From the NCBI RefSeq assembly GCF_011039085.1, contig NZ_JAAKEI010000022.1:1-40761 (forward strand): DNA of 40,761 nt, in the 5' to 3' direction. Shown in pieces: positions 15,432-23,955 of the stretch. The notes under the pieces are model-generated. The model was not told where the DNA came from, searched no databases, and saw nothing but the letters and a program-made list of their open reading frames with translations. A program made the translations under genes and the position numbers. Origin of the DNA: Desulfovibrio sp. ZJ369 (GTDB taxonomy: Bacteria; Desulfobacterota; Desulfovibrionia; Desulfovibrionales; Desulfovibrionaceae). How positions within the stretch are numbered: position 1 is the first letter of the stretch; each line of letters opens with the position of its first letter.

Positions 15432-16406
15432 TCACCCTTTGGAGCGCGCTCCGGCAAGCCGGGCCCAGATGCGGCGCGCGCAACTTTTGACGCAGCGCGC
15501 CGGGTGAAAGGAGGTATGCGCGAGCTCGCCGGGCAGCTCAAAGCCCCGCGCGTCAAAGCCCCCAGGCTGGAGCAGAGGATAAAACAGGGAGCTTCCCGCG
15601 GCTGCGCGCCGCTCCAGGGCCGCGCCCAGCGGCGTGGCGCCGAAATCCAGGCCCAGCACGGCGCACAGGGCCCTGTCCAGAGCCACGGCCGAGGCGCTCG
15701 CGCCCATCAGCCGCAACGCGAATGGCCTGCCCCGGCTGGGCCCTGTGACGTGCATGGCCCTCACGCCGTCGGCCAGCCCGGCCACAGGCGGCAGAGCCGC
15801 CCAGAGCGCCGCCAGACAATCCGCAAAATAACGCGGCTGCCGCCCCTCGCGCGCGTGGATCAGGGCTTTGCGCAGACCACTGACGCAGCCGAAGAGATTC
15901 TTCACGGCCAGGGTGACAAGCATCTGGCCGTGAGCCTTGACCCGGGGCACGGACAAAATCAGATCGCACTCCAGGGCCTGCCGCGCAACCTTGAAGCAGG
16001 CTCCCGTGTCAAGCCGCAAGGGCACAGGCCTGTCCAGAGAGCTGACCGCAAGCCCCAGGGCCTTGAGCTCCTGCGCCAGGCCCACGGCACGGGCCACGGA
16101 GGCCGCCGATCCGAAGCCGGGGGAATCGGCCACCTGCACGCGCGCGCCCTGATCCAGCAGCCAGGCGCAGGCCGCCGCGACCACGCGCGGATCAGTGCAG
16201 GCCAGGGCCTGGGCCGTGACCAGATTGGGCTTGACCAGCACCCGCGCGCCCGCACTGACGCGCACCTCCCCGGCTTCCAGAGCCTGGGCCGCAATGCGGG
16301 CCAGATCGGGCGCAGCATAGTCCGGGCAATGCAGCAGCGCCACGGGAATCACTGCCTGGCCGGCTTTGAGCCCGGCCGGGCCGGTGAGGGAATTGACGGC
16401 TTCCAT
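15432..16406 (-). CDS. DUF362 family protein
   Basis: Member of the DUF362 family, whose biochemical activity is not established; relatives are often fused to or encoded beside 4Fe-4S ferredoxin domains. This 324-residue form has the core: VLVKPNLV, ADSPGFGSAASVARAVGL, DLILSVPRVKAHGQMLVTLAVKNLFGCVSG and the C-terminal VALDRALCAVLGLD. No CxxCxxC ferredoxin motif is present; only a CVKSC near the end. The start is uncertain: the ATG at 16406 lacks a clear ribosome site, and a GTG at 16457 adds 17 residues of no clear similarity. It is divergent from the mscS-like gene and upstream of thiE on the same strand. Confidence 0.8.
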   Translation of the reverse strand: MEAVNSLTGPAGLKAGQAVIPVALLHCPDYAAPDLARIAAQALEAGEVRVSAGARVLVKPNLVTAQALACTDPRVVAAACAWLLDQGARVQVADSPGFGSAASVARAVGLAQELKALGLAVSSLDRPVPLRLDTGACFKVARQALECDLILSVPRVKAHGQMLVTLAVKNLFGCVSGLRKALIHAREGRQPRYFADCLAALWAALPPVAGLADGVRAMHVTGPSRGRPFALRLMGASASAVALDRALCAVLGLDFGATPLGAALERRAAAGSSLFYPLLQPGGFDARGFELPGELAHTSFHPARCVKSCARRIWARLAGARSKG

Positions 16407-16545
16407 GCCGGAAGTATGACGCCATGCGTCTGCCTTGTAAAGATCGCCGCGCGCCACGGCTTTTCAATATCCGCCTCTTGGCGTATCTATAAAGGCCGGG
16501 GCCGTTGCACAGAGGTTGCACTGCGACATATCGCGGCGCGCATCT

Positions 16546-16616
16546 CTGGTGCATATTACTTTTGAAACGCTCGCTCCGGCGCGTAACGGCGAAAATACAT
16601 TGCGCCTGCGCCTTCG
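16546..16616. repeat. Degenerate class A fragment
   Basis: GCATATTACTTTTGAAACGC, then GCTCCGGCGCGTAACGGCG and TTGCGCCTGCGCC, match the left half of the 828-1012 element without its closing hairpin. It lies in the 353-bp divergent spacer between the DUF362 and mechanosensitive-channel genes. Two direct GTTGCAC repeats lie just upstream (about 16502-16520). Confidence 0.6.
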
Positions 16617-16759
16617 CGGTCCACGGTTCTTGCGCTGTTGCACACAAGTGTTTTGCCGGGCGCGGCAATGAGCTTGCGGCATGCTGTGCCGGATCCCGTT
16701 GCGCGACCGCGCTCCAAAATTCTTTCATCCGCGCGTCTTGTGCGGTCTTTGAGGATACT

Positions 16760-19357
16760 ATGCGCCAGTTTACTTTGATCTTGCTTTTGGTATGGGGCCT
16801 GACGGGCCTGCCGCTTCTTTCCCAGGCCGCCAGCCGCGCTTCCGACCCGGCGGCCGCTGCTGCCGATCCCCCTGCCGCGGCCGCCGCGGAACAGGGCGGG
16901 GAAAAAACAGCCGACGCGGCGCAGGCCGAAACCCAGGCTGCGGCACAACCCGCCGCGCCGGAGCATGATCCCTGGGAGCAAGTCTGGGCCGGGCAACGCA
17001 GCATGCTCACCGAAATCGATGAGACCGCCGCGAAAATGAGCGAGAACTTCAACAACCAGGCGACCCAGCTCACAAAAAAAGTTCAGCCGTATGAGGAAGA
17101 AGCCCGCCGCCTGCTGGTGCTGGCCAATACCTTCAAAAACTGGCCCAACCCCATGGAGGCCGTGAGCCGCCGGATCACGGTCGCCACCCTGAAGGTGCGG
17201 CAGATGCTGGAGCCGGTCCTGTTGGCCCGTTCCGAAGCCCAGGCTCTGCTGGAGCGCGTAAGCTATCTGGGCGACAGCCTGCCGGGCGATCTGCACGACG
17301 GGCGGGTGAGCAAGGAGATGCAGAGCTATGCCAGGGACATTGCCCAGGCCCGCCTGCGGCTCACAGCCGTGCTGGCCCAATATAATTCGGCGCTGGCGCC
17401 TTCTCTGGCCCTGCTCGCAAAGCTGGAGCAGGTCCAGAAGGAGATCGGCGCCAGGTTGCCGCTGCTCTGGAAAGACTATTACCTGCAAAGTCCGGTGCCC
17501 TGGCTGAGCGCCACGGTCTGGTCGGATTTCGGCCAGCAGATGAGCTATTCGCTACAGGGCATGACCTTGCGCCTGCCCGTGGAAATGCCGGCGAGCGCGG
17601 AGCAGTGGGGCACGGCCGTGCTGCGTTTTCTGCTCGGACTCTTCTTTGTCGGCCTGCTCGTCCTTATGCTCTACCGGCGTTGGATCAGCAAGAATTCCAG
17701 CCCCATAAAACGCCATATTTTCCGCGTCAGCCTGCCCTGGCTCTGCCTGGGCCTGGCCCTGCTGGGCAGCTCCGTGTCCGCCACGGGCGAGTTTTACCGT
17801 CTTTTTCTGGCGCTGGGCAATTTGAGCATTATCGCGGGTCAGGTTTTTCTGGCCTGGGATCTGCGCCTGCTCAAGTATCCCGAAGTGGGCCGCGTCCGCG
17901 CGCCGTTCTGGCGGCTCATGCCGCTCACCTTCTGCGCCTATGCCCTGCTCTACCTGCCCCTGATCAAACCTCTGGTGCTGCTGATCTGGCTGGGCCTGGT
18001 CATTGTCGCCCTGCTGCGCGCGCGCCGCCGCACAAAGGAGAGTTTCGGCCCTCTGCAACTGGAGTCCGCCGTCCTGGACAGCGACACGATCATCCTCTGG
18101 ATCTGTCTGGTGCTGGCGCTGCTGGGCCTGCATATCTACAGCATGATTCTTTATCTGCTCTTTGTCTCCTGCTCCCTGGCCCTTGAGCTCTGTCTGGGCG
18201 GCATGGCCCTGATCGGCAACATCAACGAGCATCTGCCCAGGGAAGGAGCGCGCGCGGCAGTCTCGCATCTGCTGGTGGCCCTGGCCGCGCCTGTGGTGCT
18301 GGTGGTGGCCGTGGTGGGCGTCTCCCTTTGGGTGGGAACCCTGCCCGGCGGCATGTATCTGCTGGGCCATTATGTGCTTGAAGGCGTCAATGTGGGCGCT
18401 ACCCGCTTCAATATCATTCAGGTGCTGCTGATCATCAGCGTTTTTTACCTTGCGCGCACGGCCGTGGCCATGGGCACGCGCTTTCTGGCCGGGCTGCCCA
18501 GGCAGGGCCTGCAAATCGACGCCACGCTGATACCGCCCATGCAAACGGCCTTCACCTATGCGGTGTGGGCCATTTTCGGCCTGTTCGCGCTGCGGGCCCT
18601 GGGCATGGAACTGAGCAATCTGGCCATTGTGGCCGGCGGCCTTTCCGTGGGCATCGGCTTCGGCATGCAGACCATCGTCAACAACTTTCTTTCCGGCCTG
18701 ATCCTGATTTTCAGCCGCACGCTACAGGCCGGAGACGTGGTGGAAGTGGGCCCGATCACCGGCAAGGTGCGCAAAATCAGCGTGCGCGCCACCACGGTCG
18801 AAACCTTTGACAACGCCCTCATTTATGTGCCCAATTCCGAATTTGTGTCCAACCGCCTGATCAACTGGACGCGCAACAGCCGCACGGTGCGGCGCGACAT
18901 TGTGGTGGGCGTGGCTTATGGCTCCAACACGGCCCTGGTCATGAAGCTGATGCTTGCCATTGCCAACGCGCACGAGAATGTGCTCAAATACCCCACGCCG
19001 TCAGTGACGTTTGACGATTTCGCGGCCAGCAGCCTGAACTTCACCTTGCGCTTCTGGGTGCGTGATTATGACGTGGGCCTCTCCACGACCTCGGAAATCC
19101 GCCTGGAAATCGACAGGCAGTTCAGAGAGCACAAGATTGAAGTGGCTTTCCCGCAACTGGACGTGCATGTCAGGGAGATGCCCCGGTCTGGCCGCCCTGC
19201 CAGGGTCGCGCCCGATCGCCGCGCCGGGGGCAGACGCCCGCCGCGCAGGCCCATGCGCCGCAAAACCGCGGACGCCCCCGCCGGAAAAAGCGCTGATCCG
19301 GACAGACAAAGCACGGCCGGGGAGGCGGCAGAAAAGGAGATGTCGCAGACCGCGTAG
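16760..19357 (+). CDS. Large MscS-family mechanosensitive channel (DUF3772/MscK-like)
   Basis: Inner-membrane channel that opens under membrane tension to release solutes after hypo-osmotic shock. The 865 residues comprise a signal peptide (1-22), an Ala/Pro-rich linker, a periplasmic helical domain (about 75-270, DUF3772-like), about ten hydrophobic segments between 285 and 660, and the MscS core. The core is the pore helix and beta domain: NLAIVAGGLSVGIGFGMQTIVNNF, then SGLILIFSRTLQAGDVVEVG and VPNSEFVSNRLINWTR. The C-terminal 50 residues are Arg/Pro-rich and probably disordered. The ATG at 16760 follows GAGGA and starts a proper signal sequence; upstream in-frame starts lie in repeat sequence. 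A cupin gene follows 70 nt later. Confidence 0.92.
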   Translation: MRQFTLILLLVWGLTGLPLLSQAASRASDPAAAAADPPAAAAAEQGGEKTADAAQAETQAAAQPAAPEHDPWEQVWAGQRSMLTEIDETAAKMSENFNNQATQLTKKVQPYEEEARRLLVLANTFKNWPNPMEAVSRRITVATLKVRQMLEPVLLARSEAQALLERVSYLGDSLPGDLHDGRVSKEMQSYARDIAQARLRLTAVLAQYNSALAPSLALLAKLEQVQKEIGARLPLLWKDYYLQSPVPWLSATVWSDFGQQMSYSLQGMTLRLPVEMPASAEQWGTAVLRFLLGLFFVGLLVLMLYRRWISKNSSPIKRHIFRVSLPWLCLGLALLGSSVSATGEFYRLFLALGNLSIIAGQVFLAWDLRLLKYPEVGRVRAPFWRLMPLTFCAYALLYLPLIKPLVLLIWLGLVIVALLRARRRTKESFGPLQLESAVLDSDTIILWICLVLALLGLHIYSMILYLLFVSCSLALELCLGGMALIGNINEHLPREGARAAVSHLLVALAAPVVLVVAVVGVSLWVGTLPGGMYLLGHYVLEGVNVGATRFNIIQVLLIISVFYLARTAVAMGTRFLAGLPRQGLQIDATLIPPMQTAFTYAVWAIFGLFALRALGMELSNLAIVAGGLSVGIGFGMQTIVNNFLSGLILIFSRTLQAGDVVEVGPITGKVRKISVRATTVETFDNALIYVPNSEFVSNRLINWTRNSRTVRRDIVVGVAYGSNTALVMKLMLAIANAHENVLKYPTPSVTFDDFAASSLNFTLRFWVRDYDVGLSTTSEIRLEIDRQFREHKIEVAFPQLDVHVREMPRSGRPARVAPDRRAGGRRPPRRPMRRKTADAPAGKSADPDRQSTAGEAAEKEMSQTA

Positions 19358-19427
19358 GGCATTTTTTGCGGCAAAGCGGATCCGGCCTGGAGCGCGTCCA
19401 AACCCTGACACAACAAAGGAGAAAGAG

Positions 19428-19778
19428 ATGATCCGTCGCGCAGATCAACGGGAAAAACTGGATAAAATCATGTTCGGCGGGCCGGGTATGGCCCATTTCA
19501 CCAAGCTCCTGAACGCGGATGAGCTTGAGAATCACGGGCGCTTGTACAATCATGTGCTGCTGCGGCCCGGCGACGCGGTGGGCAGGCACCGCCACAACGG
19601 CGACTTTGAGGTTTTTTTCATCCTCAAAGGCCAGGGCCTGTACGACGACAACGGCACTCAAACCACGGTCAGGGCCGGCGACGTGACCGTGTGCCGTGAC
19701 GGCGAAGAACATGCCCTGCTCAATGACGGGCCAGACGATCTGGAGCTGATTGCCCTGGTTCTCTTTTCCGAAAAGTAA
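19428..19778 (+). CDS. Single-domain cupin
   Basis: Small cytoplasmic cupin of 116 residues. Motif 1, HRHNGDFEVFFILKGQG (about 48-64), gives two His and one Glu metal ligands; motif 2 (about 80-95, VCRDGEEHALLNDG) supplies the third His. Such proteins bind a divalent metal and act as isomerases, dioxygenases or sugar-binding sensors; nothing here shows which. AAGGAGAAAGAG before the ATG supports the start. It lies downstream of the mechanosensitive channel and may be cotranscribed. Confidence 0.82.
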   Translation: MIRRADQREKLDKIMFGGPGMAHFTKLLNADELENHGRLYNHVLLRPGDAVGRHRHNGDFEVFFILKGQGLYDDNGTQTTVRAGDVTVCRDGEEHALLNDGPDDLELIALVLFSEK

Positions 19779-19799
19779 ACGCAGGGCGCGCAAAAGGGC

Positions 19800-19918
19800 C
19801 TGGCGAAGCTGTCGGCACATGCGCCCGCTGCGGGCACGGCTTCGCTCTGCCCGTTGCCGCCGGGAGCGTTGCCGGCGCGCTGGCGTCGGCAGGGCAGTTT
19901 CACAGTGAAACTGCTCTA
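19800..19918. repeat. TA-GAGC-type element with perfect terminal palindrome
   Basis: A GC-rich stretch with CGAAGC...GCTTCG repeats, ending in the perfect palindrome GCAGTTTCAC-A-GTGAAACTGC (19894-19914) and then TCTA. The final CTA (19916-19918) is the TAG stop of the minus-strand siroheme decarboxylase gene. Confidence 0.7.
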
Positions 19919-20404
19919 CTCTTCTTCCTGCATACGGAAGTCCACGCGGATTTTAAAGAATTTTGTGGCGGGCAGGTCAAGAATGACGATGCCGGTGCGC
20001 GCGCTGATCTGGTCCAGAATTTTCCGCGCCTGCTCGCGCGAGGGGCTGATCAGCGTAAACCAGACATTGTAGCTGTGATCGCGCAAATAATTGTGCGTCA
20101 CACCCGGCTGGGCATTGACCTCGCTGATGAATGTTTCCAGCTTTGCATCAGGCACTTTGGCGGCGCAGAGCGTGGACACGAAGCCCAGTTTGGCAGACTG
20201 GAAATTGGCCCCCAGGCGGCGGATGATTTTTTTGACGCGCAAGGCCCGCACGCGTTCCAGGGCCTGCTCCTCGGAAATGCCCAAGCGCTGCCCCAGTACC
20301 GCGTACGGGCGCGGATCAAGAGGAAAGTCCGTCTGAATAATGTCCAGCAATTGCCTGTCCAGGCTGTCCAACTGGCCCTGCGCGGCGGGAGGGTGCTCTT
20401 GCAT
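19916..20404 (-). CDS. Siroheme decarboxylase subunit (AhbA/AhbB family)
   Basis: Lrp/AsnC-fold enzyme subunit that decarboxylates siroheme to 12,18-didecarboxysiroheme, the first step of the alternative heme pathway. The 162 residues have a winged-helix N-terminal half (about 12-65, LDRQLLDIIQTDFPLDPRPYA, ALRVKKIIRRLGANF) and an RAM-like half with GVTHNYLRDHSYNVWFTL (H104, H110), the conserved heme-site region. Sulfate reducers normally need two such subunits; only one is in the window and I cannot tell whether it is A or B. It lies 143 nt after ahbD, with a repeat hairpin between. The stop codon is the edge of the repeat at 19918. Confidence 0.88.
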   Translation of the reverse strand: MQEHPPAAQGQLDSLDRQLLDIIQTDFPLDPRPYAVLGQRLGISEEQALERVRALRVKKIIRRLGANFQSAKLGFVSTLCAAKVPDAKLETFISEVNAQPGVTHNYLRDHSYNVWFTLISPSREQARKILDQISARTGIVILDLPATKFFKIRVDFRMQEEE

Positions 20405-20445
20405 TCTGCGGTCCTGCGTTGCTGTTGTTGCGTTCTTGCCGATCC

Positions 20446-20474
20446 TAGAGCATTTTCTCTTTGAAAATGCTCTC
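20446..20474. repeat. TA-GAGC short hairpin inside the ahb cluster
   Basis: TA-GAGCATTTTCTCTTTGAAAATGCTC: stem GAGCATTTTC/GAAAATGCTC with a small loop, between ahbD and the siroheme decarboxylase gene. It could cause partial termination or mark an RNA processing site; no T-tract is present on either strand. Confidence 0.8.
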
Positions 20475-20547
20475 AACCAGGCCCGCATGCCTGCGCCGGT
20501 CGGCAGGGCCGGCGAGAGTGCCGTATTTCTGGCCGGCCTGCGGCTCT

Positions 20548-21657
20548 TCAGCGCAATCTGGCGGGTATGTATGTGCACAAGGGCTCCTGCCCCATGTGAT
20601 CCCCGTCCATGCTCTGCGCCCTGGCGCGGCAGCCGCCGCAGACCTTGTGAAACTCGCACACGCCGCACTTGCCCTTGTAACAGGACTGATCGCGGAATTG
20701 CCGGAAATACGCGCTCTCGCGCCAGATTTGCGGAAAAGGCGTTTCGCGCACATTGCCGCAATCAAGTTCCAGATAGCCGCAGGGCTGCACCTGACCCGTA
20801 TGGCTGATGAAGCAAAAGCCCGTGCCTCCCAGGCAGCCGCGGGTCATGGCGTCCATGCCGAATGTTTCCGGCGTGACGGCAATGCCCTCCTCATGCGCGC
20901 GCTGGCGCATGATCCGGTAGTAATGCGGCGCGCAGGTGGCCTTCAGGTGCATGCTTGTGCCCTTGCGGAAATCATAGAGCCAGTGCAGCACGTCTTCATA
21001 TTCCTGGGCCGTGATCACCTGATCCGCAAGGCCTGAGGCCCGACCCATGGGGACCAGCAGAAAGATATGCCAGGCCGCGGCCCCAATGCGCTCGCAGAGA
21101 TCGAAAATCTTCCTGAAACTGGCGAGATTGTTGCGGGTCACGGTGGTGTTGATCTGAAAGGGCAGGCCCGCATCCTTGAGATAGCCGATGCCGCGCAGGC
21201 TGGCGTCAAACGCGCCGGGCACGCCCCGGAAGGCGTCATGACTTGCGGCGTCGGCCCCGTCAATGGAAATGGAGCAGCGATCAACACCGGCGGCCTTGAG
21301 TTTTTTGGCGTTTTCAGGAGTGATCAGCGTGCCGTTGGGCGAAAAGGCGCAGATCAGGCCCCTGGCATGGGTATAGGCCACCAGCTCGTAAACGTCCGGC
21401 CGGATCATGGGATCCCCGCCGGTGAAGATGATGATCGGATTGCCCACCTGCGGGAACGTATCGATCAGCGCCTTTGCCTCGCGTGTGGACAGCTCGCCGG
21501 GATAGGGATCGGGATGGGCCTCGGCCCGGCAGTGTTTGCAGGCCAGATTGCAGGAGCGCGTCACTTCCCAAGCCACCAGACGGCAGGCCGGGCTGCCGTC
21601 CTCCAGAACGCGCGGCCCTGTGCCCGGATGCCCGCCGAGGCGATCATGTTCGTGCAT
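20548..21657 (-). CDS. ahbD: Heme b synthase, radical SAM
   Basis: Radical-SAM enzyme of the last step of the siroheme-dependent pathway: oxidative decarboxylation of two propionates of Fe-coproporphyrin III to the vinyl groups of heme b. The 369 residues have the CNLACKHC cluster (C36, C40, C43), the SAM-binding FTGGDP (about 96-101), and a C-terminal Cys-rich region (CLGGTGFC; CYKGKCGVCEFHKVCGGC) for the auxiliary 4Fe-4S cluster. Its ATG overlaps the hemB stop by one base (TGATG), so translation is coupled. Assigned as AhbD rather than AhbC because the other radical-SAM gene has the characteristic AhbC N-terminus. Confidence 0.9.
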   Translation of the reverse strand: MHEHDRLGGHPGTGPRVLEDGSPACRLVAWEVTRSCNLACKHCRAEAHPDPYPGELSTREAKALIDTFPQVGNPIIIFTGGDPMIRPDVYELVAYTHARGLICAFSPNGTLITPENAKKLKAAGVDRCSISIDGADAASHDAFRGVPGAFDASLRGIGYLKDAGLPFQINTTVTRNNLASFRKIFDLCERIGAAAWHIFLLVPMGRASGLADQVITAQEYEDVLHWLYDFRKGTSMHLKATCAPHYYRIMRQRAHEEGIAVTPETFGMDAMTRGCLGGTGFCFISHTGQVQPCGYLELDCGNVRETPFPQIWRESAYFRQFRDQSCYKGKCGVCEFHKVCGGCRARAQSMDGDHMGQEPLCTYIPARLR

Positions 21658-22646
21658 CAGCGCGCCAGCCTTTGCCGAAGTATTTCCTCGGCGAAATAGG
21701 TAATCAGCATATCCGCGCCCGCGCGCCTGAGGCCGAGCAAGGATTCCAGCATGACCGCGCGCTCGTCGATCCAGCCATTGAGCCCGGCCGCGCGGATCAT
21801 GGCGTACTCGCCGCTGACCTGATACGCGCAGAGCGGCACGTCCACATGCTCGCGCACCAGGCGGATGATGTCGGAATACGGCCCGGCGGGCTTGACGATC
21901 AGCGCATCCGCGCCTTCGGCGAGATCCGCGCGCGCTTCAATCAGGGCCTCGCGGGCGTTGCCCGGATCCATCTGATAGGATTTGCGATCCCCGGCGGCCG
22001 GAGCCGACTCCGCCGCGTCGCGGAAGGGCCCGTAATAGGCGGAAGCGTACTTCACGGCATAGGACATGATGGGCGTCATGCTGAAACCGCCTTCGTCCAG
22101 AGCCTGACGGATGGCCGCCACGCGCCCGTCCATCATGTCGGAGGGGGCCACCATGTCCGCCCCGGCGGCCGCATGGCTGAGCGCGGTTCTGGCCAGCAGG
22201 GGCAGGGTGGGATCATTGAGCACCGCGCCGTCCGGCATCAGCACGCCGCAGTGGCCGTGGCTCATGTACTCGCACAGGCAGACATCGGTGATCACCAGAA
22301 GCCTGGGCCAGCGTTTCTTGAGACGCCGCACGGCCTGCTGCACAATGCCCTGCTCGGCATAGGCGCCGCTGGCCTTTTCGTCCTTTTTGGCCGGAATGCC
22401 GAAAAGCAGAACGGCCGCAAGGCCTGTGTCCACGGCCTTTTCCACCTGTTTTTCCAGCTCGCCCAGAGAGAGCTGGAACTGGCCGGGCATGGAAGGGACT
22501 TCTTTGCGGAAGGATTTGTCTTCGCTTTCCACCACAAAGTAGGGCATGATCAGGTCTTCCGCCGGCAAAGGCCCGGTCTGGCGCACCAGATTGCGGAGTT
22601 CCGGGGTCCGGCGCAGGCGGCGGCCGCGATGGAATGGAGTCGTCAT
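21657..22646 (-). CDS. hemB: Delta-aminolevulinic acid dehydratase (porphobilinogen synthase)
   Basis: Condenses two 5-aminolevulinate molecules to porphobilinogen, the common pyrrole precursor of siroheme, heme and corrinoids. The 329 residues contain the active-site metal loop DVCLCEYMSHGHCG (about 119-132, three Cys) and the two active-site lysines in MSYAVKYASAYYGPF and LIVKPAGPY. The ATG at 22646 has AAGGAAG upstream. The gene sits 37 nt after ahbC and overlaps ahbD, so the porphyrin precursor step and the late heme steps are made from one transcript. Confidence 0.97.
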   Translation of the reverse strand: MTTPFHRGRRLRRTPELRNLVRQTGPLPAEDLIMPYFVVESEDKSFRKEVPSMPGQFQLSLGELEKQVEKAVDTGLAAVLLFGIPAKKDEKASGAYAEQGIVQQAVRRLKKRWPRLLVITDVCLCEYMSHGHCGVLMPDGAVLNDPTLPLLARTALSHAAAGADMVAPSDMMDGRVAAIRQALDEGGFSMTPIMSYAVKYASAYYGPFRDAAESAPAAGDRKSYQMDPGNAREALIEARADLAEGADALIVKPAGPYSDIIRLVREHVDVPLCAYQVSGEYAMIRAAGLNGWIDERAVMLESLLGLRRAGADMLITYFAEEILRQRLAR

Positions 22647-22683
22647 AATCCACACTTCCTTGAGGGAGCTGATGGCCGGATGC

Positions 22684-23865
22684 CTACAGGCCGATCTCTT
22701 CATCGGTAAGATAGCAGGCCGGATCCTGCGCCCATTCGTCCCCGTAAAAGGCTTCGGCCCGGGCCCGGAAGTTGCCGCCGCAGATGTTGAGGTAGCGGCA
22801 TTTGGCGCAGCGGCCCTTCACATGGGCCTTCTTGTTCTTGAGTTTGTGCAGCAGCTCAATGGACGGGTCATCCCAGATCTGCGAGAAAGGCCGCTCCAGC
22901 ACGTTGCCGAAGACATGCCCGCGCCAGAACTGATCCGCGTGTACCTTGCCGTCCCAGGAAATACAGCCGATGCCCCGGCCCGAATTATTGCCCTCGTTGT
23001 ACTGCAACAACTCAAAAACTTCCTCGGCCCGTTTGGGATCCTCGCGCTTCAGGCGCATCCAGACGTAGGGGCCGTCGGCGTGATTGTCCACGGTCAATAT
23101 TTCCTTGGGATGCCCCGCCTCAAAAAGCGCGCGGGTTTCATCCATGATCAGATCCAGCACGGCGCGGGTTTCGGCATGATCCAGATCTTCCTTGATCAAT
23201 GCCGAGCCCCGGCCCGAATACACCAGATGATAGAAGCAGGCCCGCGGCACTTCCAATTCCCTGAGCAGACGGAAGATGCCGGGGATTTCCGCCACATTGC
23301 GCTTGTTGATGGTAAAACGCAGGCCCACTTTCAGGCCTTCGGCCTGACAATTGGCAATGCCCTGCAAGGCCTTTTTGAACGCGCCGGGCACGCAGCGGAA
23401 ATGATCGTGCACTTCTTCCATGCCGTCCAGCGAAATGCCCACATAGGAGAGGCCCACCGCCTTGAGCTCGCGCGCCTTCTGCGGGGTGATCAGCGTGCCG
23501 TTGGTGGAGATCACCGCGCGCATGCCCCTGGCTGTGGCGTGGCTGGCCAGCTCCACCAGATCGTTGCGCACCAGAGGTTCGCCGCCGGAAAAAAGCATCA
23601 CCGGCGCGCCGAAGGCCGCCAGATCGTCGATCATGGCCCTGGCCTGCCCGGTGTTGATGTCGTCCGTGCCGTCCACTTCCACGGCATGCGCATAGCAATG
23701 CACGCACTTCAGATTGCAGCGCTGCGTCATGTTCCAGACAATGACCGGCTTTTTGTCCCTGGAAAACTGCAGCAGATGCGAAGGCAGTTTGCCGGATTCG
23801 CGGCCGTAGCGCAGCGCGTCCGAAGGCTCTACCTGCCCGCAGTACAATTTGGAAATGCCTATCAT
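22684..23865 (-). CDS. ahbC: 12,18-didecarboxysiroheme deacetylase, radical SAM
   Basis: Removes the two acetate side chains of didecarboxysiroheme to give Fe-coproporphyrin III. The 393 residues begin with the characteristic MIGISKLYCGQVEPSDALRY; the radical-SAM cluster is CNLKCVHC (C50, C54, C57), followed by FSGGEP. A C-terminal SPASM-like region contains CISWDGKVHAD and CAKCRYLNICGGN. The ATG at 23865 is preceded by an 11-bp tandem duplication that includes the AGGATA ribosome-site-like sequence. First gene of the ahbC-hemB-ahbD unit, 90 nt downstream of alaS. Confidence 0.92.
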   Translation of the reverse strand: MIGISKLYCGQVEPSDALRYGRESGKLPSHLLQFSRDKKPVIVWNMTQRCNLKCVHCYAHAVEVDGTDDINTGQARAMIDDLAAFGAPVMLFSGGEPLVRNDLVELASHATARGMRAVISTNGTLITPQKARELKAVGLSYVGISLDGMEEVHDHFRCVPGAFKKALQGIANCQAEGLKVGLRFTINKRNVAEIPGIFRLLRELEVPRACFYHLVYSGRGSALIKEDLDHAETRAVLDLIMDETRALFEAGHPKEILTVDNHADGPYVWMRLKREDPKRAEEVFELLQYNEGNNSGRGIGCISWDGKVHADQFWRGHVFGNVLERPFSQIWDDPSIELLHKLKNKKAHVKGRCAKCRYLNICGGNFRARAEAFYGDEWAQDPACYLTDEEIGL

Positions 23866-23866
23866 A

Positions 23867-23889
23867 AGGGTATCCTGAGGGTATCCTGG
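23867..23889 (+). repeat. Tandem 11-bp duplication at the ahbC start
   Basis: AGGGTATCCTG occurs twice head to tail immediately before the ahbC ATG (on the coding strand CAGGATACCCT twice), duplicating the apparent Shine-Dalgarno region. Confidence 0.7.
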
Positions 23890-23955
23890 GGTTGCGAAGC
23901 GCAGCGCGCGACACACGCGCCGGCTCCGGTGAAACAATATATATTTTGCTTGCTG

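Noticed and set aside
14559..16565. A 668-codon open frame on the plus strand
   Set aside because: Antisense to thiE and the DUF362 gene and begins in repeat DNA.
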